DNA from: Petrolisthes cinctipes | Taxonomy: Eukaryota; Arthropoda; Malacostraca; Decapoda; Porcellanidae | NCBI GenBank assembly: GCA_033782935.1 | Contig: JAWQEG010000710.1 | Location: 6,262,001-6,326,000 of the forward strand | Direction of reading: 5' to 3' | DNA length: 64,000 bases | Shown here: one piece after another, positions 1-10,700 of the stretch | How positions within the stretch are numbered: the stretch's first letter is position 1 | Layout: the number at the start of each line of letters is the position of its first letter | Program-made: the position numbers and the translations under genes | Notes under the pieces: model-generated | Seen by the model: only the letters and a program-made list of their open reading frames with translations | What the model was told of the DNA's origin: nothing | The model's database searches: none

Positions 1-711
1 GGGTGTACAGCTAGCGTGAGTACCTTTCTCGTGTATCATGTTTGTAGGGATGCTGGGTAAAGGGTCTCCCTGTTACTCCCGGGTACTTATCCCCGGGTTC
101 GCTCGGTTTTTTCCTTGTTTACCCCTTACAGTGACACCCTCTCTTCCATGGCCACCGTGATGGAGGGCGTGGCGGCAATGGCTACCCACTTCATGCGGGA
201 GGAGGCGAAGGCGTTCGCCGAGGCGAGACTGGCAACCCGCCAAGCGGCAGCTAAATCTGCGCCGGAAATGGCACAGAGGGGAGTGGTACGAGCTGTCCCC
301 TTGTCCCCCGCCCTCTTTGACCAACCGGCGACAGACACGATCTTCGCCTCCCTCCCAACGGTAATTAATTTACCAAAGCCTTCCACCTCCAAGTAAGTAC
401 CTCTCGTGTTCGTCTTACCCGAGTTGTCACGGGGTGAAATGAAAGGATTTTCGGGTCTACTTTGGGTCCTAATCATTCTGTTTGTCCGTAGGCCACGTGC
501 CCCACAGCCAGCCAGACCAGCCTACCAGCCCCGGAGGCCCTCCCAGCCCTCCAGGCTACCGAGGCCCTCCTATCCCACTCCCCCGAGAGCACACAACAGG
601 CCCTCCCAGAGGGGCCAGCAGCCCTTTCGAGGAAGGGGACAGGTCTCCAAGCCCTTCTCGAAGCCCAAGTCCTCCTTCAACCACCCCTCCCAGAAGGACC
701 GCGCCACTTGA
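1..711 (+). CDS. Gag-like ORF1 of the DIRS element, spliced, 5' partial
   Basis: The exons are 1-15, 132-392 and 492-711. The first donor (GTGAGT at 16) pairs with an acceptor ending at 131, and the second (GTAAGT at 393) with an acceptor ending at 491. Codon phase is kept across both joins: two bases on the left and one on the right each time. Exon 132-392 encodes an alanine-rich helical stretch (MEGVAAMATHFMREEAKAFA). Exon 492-711 encodes a proline/arginine-rich tail with RG pairs (QRGQQPFRGRGQ) and ends at a stop at 709-711. A basic RG-rich C-terminus fits a nucleic-acid-binding nucleocapsid function, as proposed for DIRS ORF1, but no zinc knuckle is present. The start codon lies upstream of the window. 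Gag assignment rests on position and composition, not on a recognised domain. Confidence 0.6.
16..131 (+). other. Intron 1 of the DIRS element
   Basis: GTGAGT at 16-21 matches the donor consensus, and a pyrimidine-rich tract ends in TTACAG at 126-131. The intron is 116 nt. Frame 1 stays open on the 3' side, and the phase joins cleanly to an Ala codon (GC plus T). Confidence 0.55.
393..491 (+). other. Intron 2 of the DIRS element, with a second possible acceptor 16 nt downstream
   Basis: The donor is GTAAGT at 393 and the acceptor is TCCGTAG ending at 491, giving 99 nt. A second AG (CCCACAG ending at 507) lies 16 nt further on. Using the first acceptor continues the Gag frame to its stop at 709. 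Using the second moves the reader into the frame that runs into the RT domain. Which acceptor is used cannot be told from sequence alone. Confidence 0.55.
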
Positions 712-2799
712 GGGTCCCACTCTGGGCTGCCTCACAGGGTGGTCAGCAGCCTGGCCCACCCACGGCTGGGCAGCAAGGATAATTCGCCAGGGCCTGTCAT
801 GGCCCTGGATTACTGTTCCGGTGAGTAACTGTCATCCTTACTGTCTGACATATGAATTATGCCTAATCCCGTCCTTGGGCTACCGTTAGGTCAAAATCAG
901 ATTTTCCCTTGCGGTCAAAATCTCTGCCTCTCCTGTCATTCTCCCCCCAACCACCCCGGGTCCCTCGGGCCCCGGGGGATTAGGATTAACGGTACTCTCA
1001 CTGACACCTGTCTTCTCCCGTTACAGCCACTACGTCTACCTCCTGCCTCAACCAAAGTGTCACTTTCGGTCGTCCCGCATGTGCGGGAAATGCGGGAAAA
1101 AGGGGTAGTGGAGCGGGCGACGGGAAGGGTCTTTCTTTCTCGTTTATTCACGGTCCCCAAAAAGGATCAGGGAAAAACGAGATTGGTGATGGACCTGAGC
1201 AGGCTAAACAAATTCGTGAAAACATTACATTTCAGGATGGTTTCGGTTGCTCAGGTCCGCACAGTTCTGAGGAAGGGAGACTGGTTAGCATCCCTGGATC
1301 TCAAGGATGCTTACTGGCACGTCCCGATCCACCCCAGGTTTCACCGCTTTCTGGCCTTCCAGGTGGGGACCGAGACGTTCCAGTTTACCAGGCTCCCTTT
1401 CGGTCTTTCTCTAGCTCCGCGAGTCTTCACAAAACTCGTGAGGGTGGTGGCATCCCGTCTGGCAGAGGCGGGTGTCCCCACCCTCATGTACCTGGACGAT
1501 TGGTTGCTTCACGCCCCTTCCAAGGAGCAGGTAGCAAACAACGTCCGGGTAGCGAGGGGAGTGCTAGAGGAAATGGGGTTTCTGTTGAACATCCCCAAGT
1601 CCTCTCTCACCCCCACTCGCAAGCTGTGTTGGCTAGGAATAGAGTGGGACTCTCTTTCGGCCACCCTCTCTCTCGCTCCAGACAACGCCCGCCGGACCCT
1701 CCGCCACGTCCGCCGGGCGCATTTTTCCCGTACTTTCTCTCGCCGCCAGTGGGAATCATTGCTCGGGTCCCTAAATTTCGCGGCCCCTGCAATGCCCCTG
1801 GGACGACTGAAACACAGGAGGCTGACGCGGGAGGTAAACCTCCACCTGTCCCCCGCACACAGGGACCTTCCCAGGCAAGTGTCCCCCTCTCTCCACCGCC
1901 TCCTTCGCCCCTGGCTACGTCCCGGTGCCCTGCGTCAGCGGGTCCCCTGGGTGTTCCCTCCCCCGGGGATTACGGTGGCGACAGACGCATCGGACGTAGG
2001 CTGGGGATACCAGTCTTGCCTGGGACATCAACGGTGCGGGGGATGGAAGGAAGGGGAAAGGCTACTGCACATCAACGCCCGGGAGTTGATGGTAGCGAAG
2101 GAATGGCTCAACAGACACCCTCAGTTTGCCAGGATAGGCGTCCGCTTCGATATGGACAACGTTGCGGCCGTGCAGTGCCTACAGAAACAGGGCACCGTAC
2201 GGTCGGAAATTCTCCTGTCCCTGTCAGAACAGATTTTCGCAATAGCGGCCAAGAGGGACATTCACCTCTCGGCCCGCTACGTGCCAGGGCGGGAGAACGA
2301 TTGGGCGGACGCCCTATCCAGGTTCAGGGGGACGTCAGTCGAGTGGCAACTGCGTCCCCTTGTGTTCGAGTCTCTCTGCCTTCGCTACGGGACACCGGAG
2401 GTGGACCTATTCGCCTCCCCATCCACGGCCCTACTCCCTCTGTTCCTGACTTTCTCATCCAGAACAGAGGCGGGAGGCCCGGACGCCTTCACGGAGGACT
2501 GGAACAGGTGGGGTCATCTCTACCTCTTCCCACCCCCAGCCACTTCAGTACTCCTGAAGGCGATCCTCAAGCTGCGCACTTTCAGGGGGAGGGTTCTCCT
2601 CATAGCCCCCCGCTGGCCAGCACAGCCGTGGTTCGGAGAGTTGTCCCGGTGGTGCCCGCATCCCCTTCAGTTGGGATCGGCGTGCCTCTCCAGCACCCTG
2701 TCTGCACCACTCCAAGCGTCACTGAAACTACACGCTTGGAGTTTCTACGGGGAGTCCTCAGCAAAAGGTTCACTAAGGAGACAGTGGACAAGATGTTGA
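508..2799 (+). CDS. DIRS polyprotein: reverse transcriptase, RNase H, Dam-methyltransferase-like region
   Basis: The exons are 508-820 and 1027-2799. The N-terminal part is proline-rich and overlaps Gag in another frame. It then reads GCLTGWSAAWPTHGW, resembling the segment that precedes the RT in DIRS proteins. RT motifs follow: RLVMDLSRLN (from about 1,178), LDLKDAYWHVPI (from about 1,297), LPFGLSLAPRVF, and the catalytic YLDD at 1489-1500. RNase H follows with all four acidic residues: TDAS (Asp at 1984), NARE (Glu at 2083), MDN (Asp at 2155) and WADALSR (Asp at 2308). The C-terminal segment with DLFAS, DAF, FPPP and QPWF matches the region of DIRS pol proteins annotated as Dam-like methyltransferase; its activity is uncertain. 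The stop at 2797-2799 overlaps the recombinase ATG. No ATG occurs in this frame in the first exon, so expression probably needs alternative splicing or frameshifting from Gag. Confidence 0.85.
821..1026 (+). other. Intron 3 of the DIRS element, upstream of the RT core
   Basis: The donor is GTGAGT at 821-826 and the acceptor is CCCGTTACAG ending at 1026, preceded by a C/T-rich run; the intron is 206 nt. Removing it joins frame 2 (open to 820, ending on a codon boundary) to frame 1 at 1027 in phase 0. Unspliced frame 2 meets a stop at 887-889, so splicing appears necessary for a continuous RT protein. Confidence 0.6.
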
Positions 2800-3779
2800 G
2801 GGCTCATCGTCAGTCTTCGGTGCGACAATACGAATCGTGCTGGAAAAGATTCCAGGACTTCTTGCGAAGACACCCCTCCAGGGTCATCTCGGAGGACACA
2901 GTCCTGGAATTCCTCACGTGGCTCGCCGATTCCACCAACAGGGCCCCGGCGACGGTGCTTGCGCATCACGCAGCCCTGTCTGATCCCCTCCTCCTGGGTT
3001 TTAACATTAAGGTTTCGGAGAGGCCTCTCTCTCTCCTGAGGATGGGGATTCGGGCGGGGACCGCACCTCACCGGGCCCAGGCACCCTCCTGGTCCCTTCA
3101 TCGTGTCCTTTCCTACCTGACCTTCGAGGGGGTCCCTCTGGAGGTTTGTCACCTCCTCCAGAAAGCTCTCTTCCTGCTCGCCTTAGCTACAGGTTACAGG
3201 GCTTCTCAGTTGGCAGCCCTGACCCGTCACACAGCCTTTTCTTCAGTAACCCCTAACCTTACTTCCTTAACCATTTCCCCCTCCCCTGCTTTTCTAGCTA
3301 AGAACGAGCAGGCTGACGACAGAATTGGCCCTCTCGCAGTACCCTCGTTCCTGAGGGATGGAAATTTCCACCCCCTCTGCCCAGTCCACGCCTTTGTTGC
3401 ATACGTGGAGGCGACGAGAGGGGCTTCTCCGGACCACCTCTTCTACAACTCTAGGTCCGGTAACCCTCTCTTCCCTAGGTCAATCGCTCGCCTTCTCTGC
3501 CGAGTGATAGAGAACGGGGATCCCGGACACGCCCCGAGGGCTCACAGCGTTAGGGGCGTGGCCGCCTCCCTCGCCTTCCTCAGGACTCACTCGGTGGAGA
3601 GGGTCAGGGATTTAGGGGGCTGGGCGTCCACTTCTTCCTTCAGGACGAGGTACCTGTTCCACTCGCTCTCCCCTACCCCCTGTGTGGCTATGGGTACTCC
3701 ACCTCCTATTCCCCAGGGTCCCCGCGGGAGACACATGGGGGGGAGGGGCCGCCCGAAGAGAAAAGGTCGGGTGATTTAA
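2793..3779 (+). CDS. Tyrosine recombinase (integrase) of the DIRS element
   Basis: This enzyme integrates the circular DIRS DNA intermediate by site-specific-type recombination. The core-binding part runs from SSVRQYESCWKRFQDFL to about 3,050 and is followed by the catalytic domain. Catalytic residues are visible: Arg in GYRASQ (codon 3198-3200), the HxxR pair in HSVRG (His 3543-3545, Arg 3552-3554), Trp in GGWAS (3621-3623) and the nucleophile Tyr in RTRYL (3651-3653). The C-terminus is basic (GRPKRKGR) and ends with TAA at 3777-3779. The first good ATG is at 2793, overlapping the RT stop as ATGTTGA. However, helical sequence resembling the recombinase N-terminus (TKETVDKML) already lies just upstream in the same frame, which is open from about 1,500. 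Translation may therefore begin further 5' or by shifting from the RT frame. Confidence 0.87.
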   Translation: MLRAHRQSSVRQYESCWKRFQDFLRRHPSRVISEDTVLEFLTWLADSTNRAPATVLAHHAALSDPLLLGFNIKVSERPLSLLRMGIRAGTAPHRAQAPSWSLHRVLSYLTFEGVPLEVCHLLQKALFLLALATGYRASQLAALTRHTAFSSVTPNLTSLTISPSPAFLAKNEQADDRIGPLAVPSFLRDGNFHPLCPVHAFVAYVEATRGASPDHLFYNSRSGNPLFPRSIARLLCRVIENGDPGHAPRAHSVRGVAASLAFLRTHSVERVRDLGGWASTSSFRTRYLFHSLSPTPCVAMGTPPPIPQGPRGRHMGGRGRPKRKGRVI

Positions 3780-3873
3780 GTCCCGTCACATCATCCCATA
3801 CCTCATCCACATCTTGTACAGCTTCATACTCATCCCCATTCTTCACGTGTACATATGGTGAAAGAGAGTCTAT

Positions 3874-3879
3874 AATAAA
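3874..3879 (+). terminator. Poly(A) signal of the DIRS element
   Basis: AATAAA lies 95 nt after the recombinase stop, in an AT-rich stretch following GC-rich coding sequence. This spacing suits the 3' end of the retrotransposon transcript. Confidence 0.4.
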
Positions 3880-3880
3880 T

Positions 3881-4376
3881 TACATTGTTACGGAATTCTT
3901 GTGTATTCATTTTCCAAACAATTATTAACTACGATGAGTGACAGGAGATATTATTACACAGGATATCTGGATCCTAGTGTCCTCCTTCATCCCCTCGGGA
4001 TCACATTACCTGAGCGAGGGCCATAGCCCTAACTCAGAAGACTTGAATAAGGGGGGGGGGGGGGGAATGGGGGGGGGAGGAAAAGGGGGGGGGGGAGTAT
4101 CCATGGGAACCTCCCCCCTCCTCTCCTAGACCCGAACCCTCGAGTCTACCTATAAAGACTTTATGTGTAACAATTCTGGTCTATAACAGAATGGTCTACG
4201 GTTATATGGTATAAGCTACTTCTCCCCCACCACGGCGTTTCACCTAGCCAGTGTCGGGAGGGGCGTTAGCTGCTGCCTCACCGGGCTCGGTTACCTTTCC
4301 TGCCCTCCGCTCTCAACCACTCTTAACTAGCACGTGATTGCCTCCACCTCACCTCCCACCTACCGCATCGCATGCT
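3881..4376. other. Noncoding segment between the retrotransposon and the foldback structure
   Basis: No credible coding sequence is seen. The notable content is the G-tract cluster at 4051-4095, followed by a C-rich run near 4110-4126. The segment may include the right terminal repeat of the DIRS element, but I could not match it to any sequence at the left end of the window, which begins inside the element. Confidence 0.4.
4051..4095 (+). repeat. G-tract cluster, G-quadruplex potential
   Basis: Runs of 15, 9, 2 and 11 G lie within 45 nt, separated only by AAT, A and AAAA. The C-rich run about 15 nt later (CCTCCCCCCTCCTCTCC) could pair with it as an alternative hairpin. Confidence 0.7.
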
Positions 4377-4792
4377 TAGCAACCAGCTGTACTGGTTTCA
4401 CTATACCAATAATAGTGCATTTGTCGCGGCTTCTAGCCGCTTAAATTGTATTTATTGGTTTGTGAAACCAGTACAGCTTCTACTGTCCCACCCACCTCCC
4501 GATGCGGCAGACACTCACTTCTTTCTCATTGGAGTGGACGAGCGGTATTCAGCGGAGGAGGGGCTTAATACCTCACCTCACCACCACCAGGTGGCTCCAC
4601 TATCAGTACAGCGCCAGATTTGAATTTTATTTACTTCTGATGAACGTCACGGAATTGACCCTTCCAACCCAGATTATGCCTACACGGGGCCTGGGCTTGT
4701 GAAGGGGCCTATTCTATAGCAACCAGCTGTACTGGTTTCACAAACCAATAAATACAATTTAAGCGGCTAGAAGCCGCGACAAATGCACTATT
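4377..4792. repeat. Foldback structure: perfect 68-bp inverted repeats flanking a 246-bp spacer
   Basis: Positions 4411-4478 and 4725-4792 are exact reverse complements over 68 bp. In addition, a 25-bp direct repeat starting TAGCAACCAGCTG occurs at 4377-4401 and 4717-4741. The left copy is itself a short palindromic element, 4385-4478, with perfect 17-bp terminal inverted repeats (AGCTGTACTGGTTTCAC). The right copy is inverted relative to it and is cut off at 4792, exactly where the satellite array begins. The spacer has no recognisable gene. It looks like two copies of a small MITE-like or foldback element in opposite orientation. Confidence 0.85.
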
Positions 4793-7700
4793 TTAGGTGC
4801 CCAAAAGTCGATATGTGCATGCATCTTCTGTACCCGTTTATATCTCGAATTCAGGCTCAAAACACCCGAAAATTCGATATTTTGGGGTCCCATAAGCAAT
4901 CTGTACATGCCTACTCAATGCTAGAATGTTTTCAAAATATTGCCTCAAAACATGCTAAAAATCGATATTTTAAGTGTCCAAAGTCAATATGTGCATGCAT
5001 CTTCTGTACCCGTTTATATCTCAAATTTAGGCTCAAAACCCCCAAAAATTCGATATTTTTGGGTCCAAGAAGCAATCTGTACATGCCTACTCCTAGTTAG
5101 AATGTTTTCAAGATACAGACCCAAAACATGCTTAAAATCGATATTTTAGGTGCCCAAAAGTCGATATATGCATTCATTTTATATACCCGTTTATATCTGA
5201 AATTCAGGCTGAAAACACCCGAAAATTCGATATTTTGGGGTCCCAGAAGCGATCTGTACATGCCTACTCAGTGCTTGAATATTTTCAAAATATAGGCCCA
5301 AAACATGCTAAAAATCGATATTTTAGGTGCCCAAAGTTAATATCTCAAATTCAGGCCCAAAACACCCGAAAATTCGTTATTTTGGGGTCCCAGAAGCGAT
5401 CTGTACATGCTTACTCAGATATAACTCAAAACATGATGAAAATCGATATTTTAGGTGTCCAAAGTCGATATGTGCATCCATCTTCTGCACCCGTTTATAT
5501 CTCAAATTCAGGCTCAAAACACCCGAAAATTCGATATTTTGGGGTCCCAGAAGCGATGTGTACATGCCTACTCAGTGCTAGAATATTTTCAAAATATAGG
5601 CCCAAAACATGCTAAAAATCGATATTTTAGGTGCCCAAAGTCGATATCTTAAGTTCAGGCCCAAAACACCCAAGTATTCGATATTTTGGGGTCCCAAAAG
5701 CGATCTGTACATGCCTACTACTAGTTAGAATGTTTTCAAGATACAAACCCAAAACATGCTCAAAATCGCTCTTTTATGTGCCCAAAAGTCGATACGTGCA
5801 TGCATCCTCTGTACCCGTTTATCTCTCAAATTCAGGCTTCAAACACACTAAAATTCGATATTTTGATGTCCCAGAAGCAATCTGTACATGCCTACTCAGA
5901 TACAGGCCAAAACATGCTGAAAGTCGATATTTTAGGTGCCCAAAGTCAATATGTGTATGCATCTTCTGCACCCGTTTATATCCCAAATTCAACCTCAAAA
6001 TACCCGAAAATTAGATATTTTTGGGTCCCAGAACTGATCTGTACATGCATACTCAGTGCTAGAATGTTTTGAAAATATTAGCTCAAAACATGCTAAAAAT
6101 CGATATTTTAAGTGATCAAAGTCGATATGTGCATGCATCTTCTGTACCCGTTTATATTTCAAATTCAGGCTCAAAACCCCCGAAAATTCGTTATTTTGGG
6201 TTCCTAGAAGCGATCTGTACATGCCTACTCCTAGTTAGAATGTTTTCAAGATACAGACCCAAAACATGCATAAAATCGATATTTTAGGTGCCCAAAAGTC
6301 GATATGTGCATGCATCTTCAGTACCCGTTTATATCTCAAATTCAGGCTCAAAACACCGGAAAATTCGGTATTTCGGGGTCCCAGAAGTGATCTGTACATT
6401 ACTACTCAGTGCTAGAATATTTTCAAAATATATGCCCAAAACATGCTAAAAATCGATATTTTAAGTGCCCAAAGTCGATATCTCAAATTCAGGCCCAAAA
6501 CACCCCAAAATTCGATATTTTGGGGTCCCAGCAGCGAACTGTACATGCCTACTCCGTGTTAGAGTATTTTCAAATTACAGGCCCAAAACATGCTGAAAAT
6601 CGATATTTTAAGTGCCAAAAGTCGATATGTGCATGCATCTTCCGTACCCGTTTATATCTCAAATTCAGGCTCAAAACACCCGAAAATTCGATATTTTGGG
6701 ATGCCAGAAGCGATCTATGCATGCCTACTCAGTGCTAGAATATTTTCAAAATATAGGCCCAAAACATGCTAAAAATCGATATTTTAAGTGTACAAAGTCG
6801 ATATGTACATGCATCTTGTGTACCCGTTTTTTATATCAAATTCAGTCTCAAAAAACCCGAAAATTCGGTATTTTTGGGTCCTTGAAGCGATCTGTACATA
6901 CCTACTCAGTGCTAGAATGTTTTCAAAATATAATCTTAAAAAATGCTAAAAATCGATATTTTAAGTGTCCAATGTCAATATGTGCTTGCATCTTCTGTAC
7001 CCGTTTATATCTCAAATTCAGGCTGAAAACACCTGAAAATTCGATATTTTGGGGTCCCAGAACCGATCTGTACATGCCTACTCAGTGCTAGAATGTTTTC
7101 AAAATATGGGCCCAAAACATGCTAAAAATCGATATTTTAGGTGCCCAAAGTCGATATCTCAAATTCAGGCACAAAACACCAGAAAATTCGATATTTGGGG
7201 GTCCCAGAGGCGATCTGTACCTGCCTACACCGTGTTAGAATATTTTCAAAATATAGGCCTAAAACATGCTAAAAATCGATATTTTAGGTGCCCAAGGTCG
7301 ATATCTTAAATTCAGACACAAAACACCCGAAAATTCGATATTTTGGAGTCCCAGAAGCTATCTGTACATGCCTACTCCGTGTTACAGTATTTTCAAAATA
7401 CAGTCCCAAAACATACTGAAAATCGATCTTTTATGTGCCCAAAAATTAATATGTGAATGCATCTTCTGCTCCCGTTTATATCTCAAATTCAGGCTCCAAA
7501 CACCCGAAAATTCGATATTTTGGGGTCCCAGAAGCGATCTGTACATGCCTACACAGATACAGGCCCAAAACATGCTGAAAATCGATATTTTAGGTGCCCA
7601 AAGTCAATATGTGTATTCATCTTCTGCACCCGTTTATATCCCAAATTCAACCTCAAAACACTCGAAAATTCGATATTTTTGGGTCCCAGAAGCAATCTGT

Positions 7701-10700
7701 ACGAGCCTACGCCTAGGTAGAATGTTTTCAAGATACCTACCCAAAACCAGCTCAAAATCGATATTTTTCGGTGCCCAAAAGTCGATATGTGCATGCATCT
7801 TCTGTACCCGTTTATATCTCATATTCAGGCTCAAAACACCCAAAAATTCGATATTTTGGGGTCCCAGAAGCGATCTGTACATGCCTACTCAGTGCTAGAT
7901 AATTTTCAAAAAAAAGGCCCAAAACATGCTAAAAATTGAAGCGATCTGTGCACTCCTGTTTCGTGTTATAGTATTTTCAAAATACCTGCCCAAAACATGC
8001 TGAAAATCGATATTTTAGGTGCCCAAAGTCAATATGTGCATGCATTTTCTGTACCCGTTTATAACACAAATTCAGGCTCAAAACACCCGGAAATTCGATA
8101 TTTTGGGGTTCTCAGAAGCGATCTGTACATGCCTATTCCGTGTTAAAGTATTTTCAAATTACAGGCCCAAAATATGCTACAAATCAATATTTTAGGTGCC
8201 CAAAGTCGATATCTCAAATTCAGGCACAAAACACCCGAAAATTCGTAATTTTGGGGTCCCAAAAGCGATCTGTACATGCCTACTCCGTGTTAGAGTATTT
8301 TCAAAATATAGACCCAAAAAATGCTGAAAATCGATATTATAGGTGCCCAAAGTCAATATGTTTATGCATCTTCTGCACCCGTTTATATCCCAAATTCAAC
8401 CTCAAAGCACCCAAAAATTCTATATTTTGGGGTCCAAGAAGCGATATGTACATGCCTACTCCGTGTTAGAGTTTTTTCAAAATACAGGCCCAAAACATGC
8501 TGAAAATCGATATTTTAGGTGCCCAAAGTCAATATATGCATGCATCTTCTGTACCCGTTTATATCTCAAATTTAGGCTAAAAACAACCGAAAATTCTTTA
8601 ATTTTGGGTCCCAGAAGCGATATGTACATGCCTACTCAGTGCTAGAATATCTTTAAACTATAGCCCCAAAACATGCTAAAAATCGATATTTTAGGTGCCC
8701 AAAGTCGATATCTCAAATTCAGGCACAAAACACCCGAAAATTCGATATTTTCAGGTCCCAGAAGCGATCTGTACATGCCTACTCAGTGTTATAGTATTTT
8801 CAAAAGACAGGCCAAAAACATGCTGAAATTCGATATTTTAGGTGCCCAAACTCAATATGTGCATGCATCTTCTGTACCCGTTTATATCACAAATTCAGAC
8901 TCAAAACACCCGGAAATTCGATATTTTGGGATCCCAGAAGCGATATGTGCATTCCTACTCAGTGCTAGAATATTTTCAGGAAACAGACCCAAAACATACT
9001 CAAAATCGATTTTTTAGGTGCCCAAAAGTCGATATGTGCATGCATCTTCAGTACCCGTTTATATCTCAAATTCAGGTTCAAAACACCCGAAAATACGATG
9101 TTTTGGGGTCTAAGAAGCGATCTGTACATGCCTACTCCGTGTTATAGTATTTTCAAAATACAGGCCCGAAACATGCTGAAAATCGATATTTTAGGTGCAT
9201 AAAGTCAATATGTGCATGCATCTTCTGTACCCGTTTATATCACAAATTCAGGCTCAAAACACCCGGAAATTCGATATTTTGGGGTCCCAGAAGCGATTTG
9301 TACATGCATACTCAGTGCTAGAATATTTTCAAAATATAGGCCCAAAACATGCTAAAAAACGATATTTTAAGTGCAAAAAGTCGATATCTCAAATTCAGGC
9401 ACAAAACACCCGAAAATTCGATATTTTGGGGTCCCAAATGCGATCTGTACATGCCTGCTCCGTGTTAGAGTATTTTCATATTACAAGCCCAAAAAATGCT
9501 GAAAATCGATATTATAGGTGCTCAAAGTCAATACGTGTATGCATCTTCTGCACCCGTTTATATCCCAAATTCAACCTCAAAACTACCGAAAATTCATTAT
9601 TTTTGGGTCCCAGAAGCGATCTATACATGCCTACTCCTAGTTATAATGTTTTCAAGATACAGACCCAAATCATGCTCAAAATCGATATTTTAGGTGCCTA
9701 AAAGTAGATATGTGCATGCATCTTCAGTACCCATTTATATCTCAAATTCAGGATAAAAACACCCGAAAATTCGATATTTTGGGGTGCAAGAAGCGATCTG
9801 TACATGCCTACTCCGTGTTAGAGTATTTTCAAAATACAGGCCCAAAACATGCTGAAAATCGATATTTTAGGTGCTTAAAGTCAATAGGTGCATGCATCTT
9901 CTGTACCCGTTTATATCCCAAATTCAACCTCAATACACCCGAAAATTATATATTTTTGGGTCCCAGAAGCGATCTGTACATGCCTACTCAGGTACAGGCC
10001 CAAAACATGCTGAAAATCGATATTTTAGGTGCATAAAGTTAATATGTGTATGCATCTTCTGCACCCGTTTATATCCCAAATTCTACCTCAAAACACCCGA
10101 AAATTCGTTATTTTTGGGTCGCAGAAGCGATCTGTAGATTCCTACTCAATGCTAGAATCTTTTCAAAATATATGCTCAAAACATTTTAAATATCGATATT
10201 TTAAGTGTCAGAAGTCGATATGTGCATGCATCTTCTGTACCCGTTTATATATCAAATTCAGTCTCAAAACACCCGAAAATTCGGAATTTTTAGGTCCTAG
10301 AAGTGATCTGTACATGCCTACTCCTATTTAGAATGTTTTCAAGATACAAACCCAAAACATACTCAAAATCGATATTTTAGGTGCCAAAAAGTCGATATGT
10401 GCATTCATCTTCAGTACCCGTTTATATCTCAAATTCAGGCTCAAAACACCTGAAAATACGATGTTTTAGGGTCTAAGAAGCGATCTGTACATGCCTGCTC
10501 CGTGTTAGAGTATTTTCATATTACAGGCCCAAAAAATGCTGAAAATCGATATTATTGGTGCTCAAAGTCAATACGTGTATGCATCTTTTGCACCCGTTTA
10601 TATCCCAAATTCAACCTCAAAATTACCGAAAATTCTTTATTTTTGGGTCACAGAAGCGATCTATACATGCCTACTCCTAGTTATAATGTTTTCAAGATGC

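Larger units (their letters stand above)
1..3880 (+). mobile_element. DIRS-like tyrosine recombinase retrotransposon, 5' end outside window
   Basis: The order is Gag-like exons, RT, RNase H, a Dam-methyltransferase-like tail and then a tyrosine recombinase. There is no aspartic protease and no DDE integrase, and this combination defines the DIRS order. The region is GC-rich and differs sharply in composition from the AT-rich satellite that follows. Three introns with good GT/AG borders interrupt the 5' half (16-131, 393-491, 821-1026); spliceosomal introns are known in DIRS elements. The left terminal repeat lies outside the window. I could not identify the right terminal repeat or the internal complementary region, so the 3' limit is set at the poly(A) signal and is approximate. 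RT, RNase H and recombinase reading frames are uninterrupted, so this looks like a young copy. Confidence 0.88.

Noticed and set aside
126..476. Minus-strand open frames over the Gag region and at 2745-3152
   Set aside because: They lie opposite recognised GC-rich + strand coding sequence, with no recognisable domain.
1500..2700. Proline/arginine-rich frame-3 protein under the RT as a separate gene
   Set aside because: No domain is recognised. It is more simply the out-of-frame shadow of RT-RNase H in front of the recombinase; kept only as a finding to test.
4372..4702. Short open frames in the foldback element and its spacer
   Set aside because: They cross the inverted repeats and show no family resemblance.
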